Position numbers and translations under genes: made by a program. The notes beneath the pieces were generated by a model. The model worked only from the letters and a program-made list of their open reading frames with translations, had not been told where the DNA came from and did not search any database. Shown here piece after piece: positions 1 to 8,253 of a stretch of 50,689 nucleotides of DNA; position 1 is the stretch's first letter, and each line of letters begins with the position of its first letter. Source of the stretch: CAYMKL01 sp964390805 (lineage in GTDB: Bacteria; Chloroflexota; Anaerolineae; VGOG01); contig CAYMKL010000039.1 in assembly GCA_964390805.1 (NCBI GenBank), forward strand, positions 1 to 50,689, in the 5' to 3' direction.

Positions 1-33
1 TCTCTCAGCACGGGGGTTCAGCCCCGTGCGAGG
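1..33. repeat. 33-bp hairpin repeat, copy 1, inside polX
   Basis: It matches 199-231 at 32 of 33 positions and carries a perfect stem CACGGGG/CCCCGTG around GTTCAG. It is translated in frame as part of polX. The left edge may extend beyond the window. Confidence 0.8.
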
Positions 34-1070
34 TTGTCTCTACCCTGGGCCTGCCGGTCACTCTCCACGCCGTAGAGCCCGATAGATTCGGAGCGGCTCT
101 GCTGAACCTGACTGGTTCGCAGGCCCACCTGCATCGGCTAAGGCAAATAAAACCTAGCCCCGAAGGCGGTGCCCTGAGCTTGTCGAAGGGGGCTTTGCTC
201 TCTCAGCCCGGGGGTTCAGCCCCGTGCGAGGAGGAGATCTACCGGCGGCTTGGCCTACCCTTCATCCCCCCCGAGCTGCGGGAGGATCAGGGCGAGAGCG
301 AAGCAGCCCAGGCGGGCAAACTACCGAAACTGATCGCCGCCGACCAGATCCAGGGTGACCTGCACATGCACACCAACTGGGCTGACGGCCTGCACCCCAT
401 TGAGGCCCTGGCTGAGGCGGCCCGGGCTAGAGGCTACAAGTACATCGCTATCTGCGATCACTCCCCTCTCATCGAGGAGGCGGACGGGCTCGACGAGGTC
501 CGTCTGGCCGCTCAGGCCGAAGAGATAGAGAGACTGAATCGCCGGTACCCGGACCTTACCATCCTCAGAGGGCTGGAGGTGGATATCAGGGCCAACGGGG
601 AACTGGATATGCCGGATGAGGCGCTGCGGGAACTGGATCTGGTCATGGCTTCCATCCACACCCCCTACGGGCAGGATACGCAAACGGTGACCAGAAGGCT
701 GGTAGCAGCCATGGAGCATCCGCTGGTGGACATCATCGGCCATCCCACGGGCAGGCTGCTCAAGGGGCCGGACCTGTATATGGCAGATGTGGATGAGCTC
801 CTGAGGGCAGCGGCCAGGACGGGCACAGCGTTGGAGATCAACGCCGGCCCCGACCGTCTGGACCTGAGCGCCGAGTGGGCTCGTCGGGCCAGGCAATATG
901 GTGTGCTTCTGGCCATCGGTTCAGACGCTCATAGTGCGCAGCAGTTAAGCTGGATGCAGTTCGGACTGGCCACCGCTAGGCGGGCGTGGCTGGAAGGGGC
1001 GAACGTGTTGAACGCCCTGCCCCTTGGGGAACTGCAGGAGAGATTGAAGCGTCATCGGGCACCCGGTTGA
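1..1070 (+). CDS. polX: PolX-type DNA polymerase/3'-5' exonuclease, C-terminal part (5' end outside window)
   Basis: The frame is open from the first base, so this is the 3' part of a longer gene. Codons from about position 54 encode a segment like the end of the PolX polymerase domain (VEPDRFGAALLNLTGSQAH). From about position 350 there is a complete PHP phosphoesterase domain with the usual metal ligands: GDLHMHT, ICDHS, GLEVDI, SIHTPY, HPTGRLL, EINAG and SDAHS. The family fills gaps and trims 3' ends in base-excision repair. The linker between the two domains is unusual. Two 33-bp hairpin repeats (1-33 and 199-231) and a 19-bp palindromic repeat (172-190) are read in frame there, giving SQHGGSAPCE, SLSKGA and SQPGGSAPCE, where relatives have an ordinary linker. 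No stop or shift is visible, so the protein may still be made. A TTG at 180 could only start a PHP-only fragment and is not the likely start. Confidence 0.85.
   Translation, partial: SQHGGSAPCEVVSTLGLPVTLHAVEPDRFGAALLNLTGSQAHLHRLRQIKPSPEGGALSLSKGALLSQPGGSAPCEEEIYRRLGLPFIPPELREDQGESEAAQAGKLPKLIAADQIQGDLHMHTNWADGLHPIEALAEAARARGYKYIAICDHSPLIEEADGLDEVRLAAQAEEIERLNRRYPDLTILRGLEVDIRANGELDMPDEALRELDLVMASIHTPYGQDTQTVTRRLVAAMEHPLVDIIGHPTGRLLKGPDLYMADVDELLRAAARTGTALEINAGPDRLDLSAEWARRARQYGVLLAIGSDAHSAQQLSWMQFGLATARRAWLEGANVLNALPLGELQERLKRHRAPG
172..190. repeat. 19-bp palindromic repeat (CCTGAGCTTGTCGAAGG type), inside polX
   Basis: The core CCTGAGCTTGTCGAAGG is an imperfect palindrome. Close copies lie at 28300-28318 and 47941-47959, and a diverged tandem pair at 41492-41537. 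Here it is read in frame as LSLSKG. Repeats with this core recur in many unrelated bacterial genomes; that is recalled, not checked here. Confidence 0.8.
199..231. repeat. 33-bp hairpin repeat, copy 2, inside polX
   Basis: Second copy of the element at 1-33, differing at one base (CCCGGGG instead of CACGGGG). It is in frame and joins directly to the conserved EEEIYRRLGLP segment just before the PHP domain. Confidence 0.8.
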
Positions 1071-1201
1071 GAGGAGGTGGCTACGAGGGAAACGAAGACA
1101 GATAATAGGGCGGGAGGCTTAGGTGCTTCCCTCAGCATCGTCTGTGCCCCGCAACATCCACAGTGTGATAGATGCTCATAATGCAAAAAGGAGGATCAAT
1201 T

Positions 1202-2515
1202 ATGAAAGTGCGCAAACTCTTGACCACGGCGTTGGTCCTGACCGTTGTGTCGGTCCTGGCCGGCTGTGCGCCAGCGGCCACGCCGACCCCGGTGCCACCG
1301 ACGCCGATTCCGCCGCCTAAGCCGATCACCGTTTCGGTGTGGGTGACCGACGCGCCAGCAGTGCAGAAGGCCGCCGAAGCCTACGAGAGGGAGACCGGCG
1401 GCAAGGTGACCGTCGAAGAGATCGCCCGGGAGCCACTACGGGAGAAAGAAGTCACCGCCCTCATGGCCAAGACAGGGGCCTACGACGTGCTCTGGGTACC
1501 CTCGGAGTGGATTGCCGAGCTGGCCGAGGGTGGCTTTCTGCAACCACTGGACGAGTTGATGGCCAACTCGAACCTGCCCCAACCTGACAAGGCCGACTGG
1601 GCGTCGCCCGGCGCGGTGGAGTCTTACAAGTACAAGGGCAAGCTCTATGGCTTCCCTGTCTCCATGGACGCCATCTTCATGTACTACCGGACGGACCTCA
1701 TTGATGAGCCGCCCGATACCTGGGAGGAGTACCTGGAAGTAGCCAAGAAGTTCACCAAGGATGACATGTACGGCACTACCCTCTTCGGCAAGCTGCCAGA
1801 ATCCATTTCCTGGGACTTCATCAACTACTTCTTGTCCTTTGGTGGCGTGCTCTTCGATGAGGACTTCCATCCCCAGGTCAACAGCGAGGAGGGCGTGGCG
1901 GCCTTGACCTACTTCGTGGACCTGCTACAGAAGCACGAGGTCGTCCCGCCGGGGGTGCCAACCTATGAGTACCCGGAGGTGCTGGCCGCCTTCCAGCAGA
2001 GCAAAGTGGCCATGTGCCTCCAATGGAACGCTGCCCACGGGGATTTTGCCAGCGAGGAAAAGTCGCCCTTGATCTATGACAAGTTCGTGGCGACCACGCT
2101 GCCTGGCCGCAAGATGCCCGATGGCTCCATCAACCGCAAGACCATCGGCCACGTGTGGGGCTTCGTCATGGATGCCAACTCCAAGAACACAGAAGACGCC
2201 TACCGGTTCCTGGTCTACCTGACGGGCAAGGAGGGGCTCAAGTACTTCCCCACCGATGGGGCCAGCATCAACGTCAACTCCAAGGCCGTGCTGACCGATC
2301 CCGAGATGGTGAAAGCCCATCCGGAGTTCCCTCTCCTCAACGAGGTGTTCAAGGACATGCAACTGTGGCCCAACGCCACCACCACCCACGACGTCATCCT
2401 GGCTCTGGCCACCGAGGCCTCGGCCGCGCTGGTGGGCACCAAGACCCCCCAGCAGGCCATGGATGATGCCAACGCCGCTATGGACGAGCTTATGAAGAAA
2501 GCCGGCTATTACTAG
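1202..2515 (+). CDS. ABC transporter sugar-binding lipoprotein (extracellular solute-binding family 1)
   Basis: A 437-residue binding protein for a carbohydrate importer, expected to be lipid-anchored outside the membrane. The N-terminus has KVRK, a hydrophobic stretch and a lipobox (LAGC), followed by a Pro/Thr-rich spacer (ATPTPVPPTPIPPP). The rest resembles the maltose/glycerol-3-phosphate class, with a typical VAMCLQWNAA-type segment and a C-terminal helix with QAMDDANAAMDEL. The ATG at 1202 is chosen because AAAGGAGG lies 7-8 bases upstream (about 1188-1194) and the signal peptide begins there; an in-frame ATG at 1172 has no such site. Two permease genes follow directly. The substrate cannot be named from sequence. 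Confidence 0.9.
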   Translation: MKVRKLLTTALVLTVVSVLAGCAPAATPTPVPPTPIPPPKPITVSVWVTDAPAVQKAAEAYERETGGKVTVEEIAREPLREKEVTALMAKTGAYDVLWVPSEWIAELAEGGFLQPLDELMANSNLPQPDKADWASPGAVESYKYKGKLYGFPVSMDAIFMYYRTDLIDEPPDTWEEYLEVAKKFTKDDMYGTTLFGKLPESISWDFINYFLSFGGVLFDEDFHPQVNSEEGVAALTYFVDLLQKHEVVPPGVPTYEYPEVLAAFQQSKVAMCLQWNAAHGDFASEEKSPLIYDKFVATTLPGRKMPDGSINRKTIGHVWGFVMDANSKNTEDAYRFLVYLTGKEGLKYFPTDGASINVNSKAVLTDPEMVKAHPEFPLLNEVFKDMQLWPNATTTHDVILALATEASAALVGTKTPQQAMDDANAAMDELMKKAGYY

Positions 2516-2534
2516 CGGCGGACGTTCCTCAGGG

Positions 2535-2570
2535 GCTGCCGCCCCATCAGACGTCGAATGGGGCGGCAGC
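2535..2570 (+). other. Intercistronic stem-loop between binding protein and permease
   Basis: A perfect 12-bp stem, GCTGCCGCCCCA (2535-2546) with TGGGGCGGCAGC (2559-2570), loop of 12. There is no T-run, so it is more likely to protect the binding-protein mRNA or lower permease expression than to terminate fully. A similar hairpin sits at the same place in the second ABC operon (10203-10232). Confidence 0.65.
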
Positions 2571-2597
2571 TCCTTCCCTTGTGGAGGAGGTTGGCGG

Positions 2598-3470
2598 GTG
2601 ATGACCAGGCGCTTCTGGCGGCGACAGTTGGTTCCCTATCGGTTCCTGGCTCCCATCCTGGTGGTCGTGGGGGCTGTGTTGGTCTATCCCTTGCTGTACG
2701 TCTTTCGGCTCAGTTTCTTCTCCTATTCCCTGAGCCGAGGATTGCACTTCATCGGGTGGGACAACTACACTACCATTGCCAAAGACCAGGTGTTCCAGGT
2801 CGCTCTGAAGAACACGTTTGTTTACACCGTGGCTGCCATCTCGGTGGAGCTGGTGCTCGGCTTCGTCCTGGCCAACGTCCTGAACAGGGAGTTCAAGGGA
2901 AGAGACCTGGTCAGGGGCTTTCTTCTGATCCCCATGCTGGCCTCGCCCATCGTCTCAGGCATCATGTGGCGCTTTATGTACAATCCAGATTTCGGCATCA
3001 TCAACTACTTCTTCAAGAGCCTGGGGCTCCCCACCTTCGTCTGGACCGGCAGCCCCTCGACCGCGCTCCTCTCCTGCGTCGTGGTTGACATCTGGCAATA
3101 TACCTCCTTCGTCATGCTGCTGCTCCTGGCCGGGCTACAGTCCATTCCCAGGGAGCAGTACGAGGCAGCGATGATGGACGGGGCGTCGTCCTGGCAGCGA
3201 CTGAGATACATCACCATCCCCTGGCTGAAACCGATGATCCTGGTGGTGCTTCTGATGCGCACCATGGATTCAGTGAAGGTCTTCGATCAGGTCTACGCCC
3301 TGACCGGAGGGGGGCCAGGGATCAGCTCTCTGACCGTTGGGGTTTATGCCTACTACAAGGGCTTCCGCAGCTTCAGCCTGGGATACGCCTCGGCCGTCTC
3401 CTGGGTGCTGGCCCTCATCACCCTCGTCATCAGCCTGTTCTACATCCGCTCGATCAAGGTGCCTGAATAG
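2598..3470 (+). CDS. ABC sugar transporter permease (MalF/UgpA class)
   Basis: A 290-residue membrane protein with about six hydrophobic segments. It carries the cytoplasmic EAA loop (EQYEAAMMDGASSWQRL, about residues 190-206) that docks to the ATPase of carbohydrate importers. GTG 2598 and ATG 2601 are both possible starts, with GGAGGAGG at 2583-2590. It lies between its binding protein (1202) and partner permease (3485), 14 bp before the latter. The operon has no ATPase gene here, so a shared MsmK/UgpC-type ATPase from elsewhere is likely. Confidence 0.9.
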   Translation: MMTRRFWRRQLVPYRFLAPILVVVGAVLVYPLLYVFRLSFFSYSLSRGLHFIGWDNYTTIAKDQVFQVALKNTFVYTVAAISVELVLGFVLANVLNREFKGRDLVRGFLLIPMLASPIVSGIMWRFMYNPDFGIINYFFKSLGLPTFVWTGSPSTALLSCVVVDIWQYTSFVMLLLLAGLQSIPREQYEAAMMDGASSWQRLRYITIPWLKPMILVVLLMRTMDSVKVFDQVYALTGGGPGISSLTVGVYAYYKGFRSFSLGYASAVSWVLALITLVISLFYIRSIKVPE

Positions 3471-3484
3471 GGGAGAGGGTATTT

Positions 3485-4318
3485 ATGAACACAAAGCCCA
3501 AGTCGTTGATCGTCAAGGTCTTGAACTATGGCCTCCTCGCCGTGGTTCTGGTGCTCTTTCTCTTCCCCATCCTCTGGATGTTCCTCACCTCCATCAAGCG
3601 GCCGGTGGACACTTTCGCCATTCCCCCTGTCTGGGTGTTCAAGCCCACCTGGGAGAACTACGTGCAGACGTTCCTTCACAAGGAGTACTATCGCTATCTG
3701 TGGAATAGCCTGAGCATCACCACGGCGTCCATCGTGCTGGCCACATTCCTGAGCGCTCTGGCAGCCTATGGTACCTCGCGATTCCGCTTCGTCGGCAGGA
3801 ATCAGTTGCTGTTGGGCTTGTTAATTTTCTACACCATACCGGGTATTGCTTATGCCATTCCCCTCTTTCTGGTGTTCAGCCGCCTGGGACTGCTGGACAC
3901 GGCTTTGGGATTGATCCTGGTCTTCACCGCCCTGACCATCCCCTTTGCCACCTGGGTGCTGCACGGCTACTTCGTGTCCATCCCTCGTGACCTGGAAGAG
4001 GCGGCCATGGTGGACGGCTGCTCACGACTGGGAGCGCTTTTCCGGGTTACCCTGCCGCTGGCTGCACCAGGTGTGGCAGCCACAGCGGTGCTGACCTTCA
4101 TTTCTACCTGGAATTCATTCCTCTATCCGGCCATCCTAGCTGGCTCCAGAACCAAGACGTTGCCGATAGCCGTGGCTGCCTTCATCACCGACACGGGCAT
4201 CGAGTGGGGACAGGCCGCGGCAGTGGCTAGCACGATCATCATCCCTGTACTCGCACTGACCATTGCCGCCCAGAGGTTCATCATCATGGGGCTGACCGGC
4301 GGCGCAGTAAAAGAATGA
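3485..4318 (+). CDS. ABC sugar transporter permease (MalG/UgpE class)
   Basis: A 277-residue inner-membrane protein, partner of the permease at 2598. It has six predicted membrane spans and an EAA loop (DLEEAAMVDGCSRLGAL, about residues 170-186). The ATG at 3485 is preceded by GGGGAGAGGG. It is followed 18 bp later by a UroD-like gene (4337), which implies that the imported compound and that protein belong to one pathway. Confidence 0.9.
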   Translation: MNTKPKSLIVKVLNYGLLAVVLVLFLFPILWMFLTSIKRPVDTFAIPPVWVFKPTWENYVQTFLHKEYYRYLWNSLSITTASIVLATFLSALAAYGTSRFRFVGRNQLLLGLLIFYTIPGIAYAIPLFLVFSRLGLLDTALGLILVFTALTIPFATWVLHGYFVSIPRDLEEAAMVDGCSRLGALFRVTLPLAAPGVAATAVLTFISTWNSFLYPAILAGSRTKTLPIAVAAFITDTGIEWGQAAAVASTIIIPVLALTIAAQRFIIMGLTGGAVKE

Positions 4319-4336
4319 AAGAATAGGAGGATTCCC

Positions 4337-5416
4337 TTGACCGGACTGGAACGAATGTTGACCGCTTTGCGGCGGGAGGAGCCGGACAGAGTGCCCCTGT
4401 GGGAGCTGCTCATTGACCGCCCGGTGATCGAGGCGCTGCACGGTGATGCTTCCTACGAGGACTTTGTGGAGCGAGAGGGGCTGGATGGCATCACGGTCTT
4501 CACGGACTCGAAGAAGAGGTGGCTCGACAGCGAAACCTACGAGAACGAGTGGGGGATCATCTGGCGAGTGGGGGCGGACGGGCTAGCTTATCCTCTCGAA
4601 GGGCCCATCAAGTCGGAGAAGGACCTGGACACCTACCAGCCTCCTGATCCAGATGTTGAGTACCGGTTTGAGTCTATGAGGGCAGCGGTGAAGCGATTCA
4701 AGGGTGAGAAGGCCATCGTCTTCCTGGGCCACGAAGTCTTCGAGTACTCCTGGTATCTCCTGGGAGGGCTGGATAAGCTGTTCATCAACTACATCAAGAA
4801 TCCAGAGTTCGTGAAAAGGCTGTCGGAAGTAGTCTGGAGTTACCAGAGCCGCCTCCTGGAAAACATGGCCCAGGTGGGGGTGGACATCCTGCTCACCGGT
4901 GATGACTACGCTGGAACGACCGGGCCTATGATGTCGCCACGGCATTATCGGGAGTTCATCCTGCCCTATCTACAGAAGGCAGTGGACATCGCCCACCAGC
5001 ACGGTCTGCCGTTCATCAAACACACGGATGGCTATCTGTGGAAGATACTGGACATGATCGTGGACACCGGCATTGACGGCTTGCATCCCAACGAACCGCT
5101 GGCCGGGATGGACATCGGCGAGGTCAAAGAGAAGTATGGTCACCGGATCGCCGTCGTGGGCAACGTGGATTGTTCCATGCTCCTGCCCCTCGGCACAGAA
5201 GAAGAGGTGATCGAAGCGGTGATGGAGACCATCGCCAAGGCGTCCGTGGGCGGCGGACACATCCTATCCTCAAGTAACAGCATCCATCCGGCGGTGAAGC
5301 CGGAGAATTACAGAGCCATGGTAGCGGCAGCAAGAGAGCACGGCAAATACCCCTTGGATTCCAGGATGGTGGAAACGTACAGAAGCGAAAACTACATTGC
5401 CCGGTTTCGAAGATAG
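4337..5416 (+). CDS. UroD/MtaA-superfamily protein, HxD type
   Basis: A 359-residue TIM-barrel protein of the uroporphyrinogen decarboxylase/methylcobamide:CoM methyltransferase superfamily. It starts with the typical LRREEPDRVP segment and has GDDYAGTTGPMMSP mid-protein. Where MtaA/MtbA-type methyltransferases have a zinc HxC motif, this one has HTD (His229, Asp231), and the C-terminal Cys position reads SSSNS. It is therefore unlikely to be a standard thiol methyltransferase, and it is too divergent for heme synthesis. TTG at 4337 is the likely start, 6 bases after TAGGAGG. It closes the sugar importer operon, which suggests a role in catabolism of the imported compound. The reaction is unknown. 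Confidence 0.8.
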   Translation: MTGLERMLTALRREEPDRVPLWELLIDRPVIEALHGDASYEDFVEREGLDGITVFTDSKKRWLDSETYENEWGIIWRVGADGLAYPLEGPIKSEKDLDTYQPPDPDVEYRFESMRAAVKRFKGEKAIVFLGHEVFEYSWYLLGGLDKLFINYIKNPEFVKRLSEVVWSYQSRLLENMAQVGVDILLTGDDYAGTTGPMMSPRHYREFILPYLQKAVDIAHQHGLPFIKHTDGYLWKILDMIVDTGIDGLHPNEPLAGMDIGEVKEKYGHRIAVVGNVDCSMLLPLGTEEEVIEAVMETIAKASVGGGHILSSSNSIHPAVKPENYRAMVAAAREHGKYPLDSRMVETYRSENYIARFRR

Positions 5417-5433
5417 CTGAAGGAGCACAACCT

Positions 5434-5957
5434 GTGTCCTATCTTCAGCAAGAAGTCCACCAGCAACCGGCCGTACTGACCGAGCTTCTCAGGCTCAAAC
5501 GGCCGAGGGCAGAAGCCATTGTTCGGGACCTCCGTCGGCGAGAGGCCAAGTATCTGTTCATCGCCGCCCGGGGCACTTCGGACAACGCCGCTCGCTACGG
5601 GATGACCGCCGTCTGCAAACCGTGGACGCCCTGCCCCGGACTGTAGAAGCAACTTTGGCGATGGAAGATCAGATCCGACGAGCTGTCAAGCGGTACGCCC
5701 ACATGGACCACTGTGTCGTCATCGGCCGTGGCTACAACTATGCCACGGCCTTCGAGATTGCCTTGAAACTCAAAGAGTTGACCTACGTCGTGGCAGAGCC
5801 TTACTCCTCCGCTGACTTCCGCCACGGACCGGTGGCCATGATCGCAGAAGGCTTCCCGGCTCTGGTTGTAGCACCCCAGGGGCAAGCCTACGCCGACGTC
5901 TATGATTTGATTGCCGACTTGCACGGGCGTGGGGCTGACCTGGTTGCGCGAACATGA
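5434..5957 (+). pseudogene. Broken SIS-domain aminosugar isomerase/deaminase (GlmS C-terminal-like, NagB-II type)
   Basis: A GTG at 5434 after GAAGGAG opens a frame whose product begins like GlmS-type SIS proteins (EVHQQPAVLTELL, then ARGTSDNAARYG), but it derails and stops at 5646. Another frame from about 5622 resumes with the second SIS domain (VVIGRGYNYATAFEIALKL, then AEPYSSADFRHGPVA). The active-site middle part of roughly 100 residues (the ISQSG region) is missing, and the usual final 70 or so residues after ADLV are missing too. The gene is therefore a remnant with an internal deletion and a lost 3' end. It once belonged to aminosugar phosphate catabolism and follows the sugar importer operon by 17 bp. 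The missing sizes are judged against the family from memory. Confidence 0.8.
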
Positions 5958-5973
5958 TAGGTACCAATGATGT

Positions 5974-6357
5974 TCACCCTCTCCGCATCAACCACATACC
6001 GGTCAGCAAAGCCATCAGGCTGCCGAAGCCGTAGCAGCCGCTGACCCAATTGGCGATCATCGCCACGCCGCTGACGAGAGCCACCCGGCACGCCAGCCTT
6101 CGCTCCTGGGCACCCTCGGCGCGCCGTAGTTGCCACCCCCACACTACGTTCAACCCGGCCGAGGCCAGCACGATCAGCCCTCAGACCAGCCCCATGGCAG
6201 GCAGGGCCGGGTGCCACGATGGCACCGGTGCCAGTTCCCCATCGGGCGGGGAAAAGAGCGTCACGTCCTGCGCTCTGCCGTAGATTTCCAACAGCCCGCC
6301 CAGCAGGAACACGACCAGTCAGGCCCAACGGTGAAATCCTCGCTTTTCCACAATCAA
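5974..6357 (-). pseudogene. Degraded small membrane protein gene with two in-frame TGA codons
   Basis: On the minus strand one frame reads as a continuous hydrophobic protein (LVVFLLGGLLEIYGRAQD, then GLIVLASAGLNVVWGWQL, ending GMWLMRRG). It is interrupted by TGA at 6321-6319 and at 6183-6181. About 125 codons are recognisable. The family is unknown. Both TGA codons could have come from TGG by one transition, but one member in decay is the simpler reading than recoding. It lies tail to tail with the SIS remnant, so 5434-6360 is a stretch of dead genes. Confidence 0.5.
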
Positions 6358-6458
6358 GGAGATAGAGCCGCCGAAACGTGACTCTATTCCCGTCAAGGAT
6401 TGATAGTGGAACCGGGGAGAATGGAGGCAAGAACTTCATCCTTCCGGGCGACTGGAGC

Positions 6459-6487
6459 TTGACAAAGTACCGATTTTGTGGTAGATT
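6459..6487 (+). promoter_or_regulatory. Sigma-70-type promoter for the isomerase-IclR operon
   Basis: TTGACA (6459-6464), a 17-bp spacer and TAGATT (6482-6487). It lies about 60 bp upstream of the gene at 6551, and a palindrome begins immediately after the -10 box. Confidence 0.65.
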
Positions 6488-6512
6488 AATCATGAAATCA
6501 TGTTTCATGATT
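6488..6512. promoter_or_regulatory. Palindromic operator candidate for the IclR-family regulator
   Basis: AATCATGAAA and TTTCATGATT are perfect 10-bp inverted arms around TCATG. The site covers the expected transcription start. IclR-family sites are often short palindromes of the GAAA...TTTC kind, and the regulator is encoded in the same operon (7343), so autoregulation is a reasonable inference. Confidence 0.55.
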
Positions 6513-6550
6513 GGCAGGAATTCCGCTAGCGAGGGCCGTGGGTAAACCGA

Positions 6551-7309
6551 ATGCGAATAAGATACTCCGTAAGCCTTTGGAATTATCTTCACTACGCATA
6601 TGTACCGGATCTGGAGCGTATTATTGCACTTCTACGAGAACAGGACTATGGCGTTGAACTTTGGGGACCATGGAGGGGAGATAAAGACTTATTCGGTGAA
6701 GCGGAAAGGAAAAGGTTGAAGCATGCCCTGGAAGGTATGACAGTGAGTCTTCACACTGCCGGAGCCAATAACTTCGATTTGCATAAGAAGCAGATAGATG
6801 CGGCTGTGGATCTGGGTGCTGAGGTGGTGGTCCTGCACTCAAGCGATTTGTCCTCAAGAGACAATCCAGACCTGGATGTGCAACTTGCCTGCAAAGCGGT
6901 GGCCTATGCCAGTGAACACGGCGTAAGACTTGCTCTTGAGAATGGGCAACTTCTTTTCCTTGTCAATGCCATCGAAAAAGTGGAAGGCTTGGGCATTTGC
7001 CTCGATGTGGGCCACGTTTACCTCACACCAGATCCTATGAACGATTTCTTGGACGCCCTAAAAGAGCGGATTATTCACTTACACATACAAGATGTATTAC
7101 CAGAAGCCGAAGCGGGGCTTCCTTGCACTGGGAAAGATCATTACATTCCAGGAACCGGAGGAATTCCGGATAAGGACTGGAATCTCTTCGCAACAACACT
7201 TCAGGAAATCAACTTCCAAGGCATCGCCGTTTTTGAAATCCGGCCGCGGAACCCCCTTCAGACGGCTTTCCTCGGAAGATCTTTCATGGGAACACTTTTG
7301 CAGATGTGA
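6551..7309 (+). CDS. Sugar phosphate isomerase/epimerase-like TIM barrel (AP endonuclease 2 fold)
   Basis: A 252-residue protein of the xylose isomerase-like TIM-barrel group. The expected metal-site segments are present: SLHTAG (about residue 76), VVLHSSDL, LALENG (Glu about 138), CLDVGHVY (about 159) and HIQDVLP, then a late FEIRP Glu. Such proteins isomerise or epimerise sugars or cyclitols; the substrate cannot be told. No strong ribosome site precedes the ATG at 6551, although GAGGG occurs about 20 bases upstream. It is followed immediately by the IclR regulator and sits behind the promoter/operator at 6459-6512. Confidence 0.8.
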   Translation: MRIRYSVSLWNYLHYAYVPDLERIIALLREQDYGVELWGPWRGDKDLFGEAERKRLKHALEGMTVSLHTAGANNFDLHKKQIDAAVDLGAEVVVLHSSDLSSRDNPDLDVQLACKAVAYASEHGVRLALENGQLLFLVNAIEKVEGLGICLDVGHVYLTPDPMNDFLDALKERIIHLHIQDVLPEAEAGLPCTGKDHYIPGTGGIPDKDWNLFATTLQEINFQGIAVFEIRPRNPLQTAFLGRSFMGTLLQM

Positions 7310-7342
7310 ATGGGTCGCCTGAACGGCGAAAGGAGTTGTGTC

Positions 7343-8149
7343 TTGGCGAAAGAATCGTCCGGGGGACAGACTTACCACACTCGCTCTGTCAGTCGCGCTC
7401 TAGAGATCCTGGCCTGCTTCTCCCAGCGCCAACCCGAACTAGGCCTGAACGAGATTTGCGAGCTCGTCGGACTCCCTAAGCCCACCGTCTTCCGCCTGCT
7501 CTCTGTCCTGGAATCGGCCCGTTTCGTTGAGCGCTGTCCTGGTAAGGACAAGTATCAGGTGGGCATTAAGGCCTTCGAGGTCGGTTGTGTTTTTCTCTCT
7601 CACCTCTCCATCGAACGTGTGGCCCGACCGATCATGGATTCGCTGAGCAAAAAATCCCATCTGTCTACTAACCTGGGCATCTTTGACCAGGGACAGGTGG
7701 TCTACCTGGCTGTTTCGGAACCCGACACATTGTTTCGTTACACCCCGATTATTGGCTACCGACACTACGTACATTGCTCGGCATTGGGCAAGGTCTTGGT
7801 TGCACCTCTCCCTGAAGAGAAAGTGGATGAGATCCTGGCCACCATCGGCATGCCTGCGCTGACCCCCCATACGATCACCAATCCAAGGGTTTTCAAAGAA
7901 CACCTGGCTCTGGTCCGCCAGCAGGGATACGCCACTGACATCCAGGAAGGCGGCTTGGGCTTCTGCTGCCTGGCCGTTCCTATTCATAACCACGAGGGGG
8001 AGGTCGTGGCCGCCATGAGCATATCTGGTTCAATTGTCCATTTTGACCATGACGGCATTCACAGATTCGCGGCTGCAATGAAAGAAGCTGCCGCCCAGGT
8101 GTCCGCAGGGCTGGGCTATGGAAACATGCCTGAAGCCGACGGCGCCTGA
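7343..8149 (+). CDS. IclR-family transcriptional regulator
   Basis: A 268-residue regulator with an N-terminal winged helix (SRALEILACFSQ, then GLNEICELVGLPKPTVFRLL) and a C-terminal effector domain (HYVHCSALGKVLVAPL, then GFCCLAVPIHNHEGEVVAAM). The TTG at 7343 is chosen because AAAGGAG (7329-7334) lies about 8 bases upstream; an in-frame ATG at 7310 overlaps the previous stop but lacks a site. IclR proteins bind palindromic operators and respond to small organic acids or sugars. The palindrome at 6488-6512 is the best operator candidate. The peptide-type importer begins about 100 bp downstream and could be a second target. Confidence 0.9.
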   Translation: MAKESSGGQTYHTRSVSRALEILACFSQRQPELGLNEICELVGLPKPTVFRLLSVLESARFVERCPGKDKYQVGIKAFEVGCVFLSHLSIERVARPIMDSLSKKSHLSTNLGIFDQGQVVYLAVSEPDTLFRYTPIIGYRHYVHCSALGKVLVAPLPEEKVDEILATIGMPALTPHTITNPRVFKEHLALVRQQGYATDIQEGGLGFCCLAVPIHNHEGEVVAAMSISGSIVHFDHDGIHRFAAAMKEAAAQVSAGLGYGNMPEADGA

Positions 8150-8253
8150 GGGTATCGGAAGAAAGGAGGTGCAATCACAGGCCATAATTTAGAGCAACTG
8201 TCGTTTGTTCGCACAATCTATCCACATAACCTACTATTCAGGAGGAGAGCAAA

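Noticed and set aside
4337..5416. Heme-pathway uroporphyrinogen decarboxylase (hemE)
   Set aside because: The gene and its four paralogues lack the HemE N-terminal substrate motif, sit with transporters, and no heme genes are near.
5974..6357. TGA read as tryptophan (alternative code) in the small membrane protein frame
   Set aside because: All other genes use TGA as a stop (for example 1070, 4318 and 30648), so decay of one gene is simpler.
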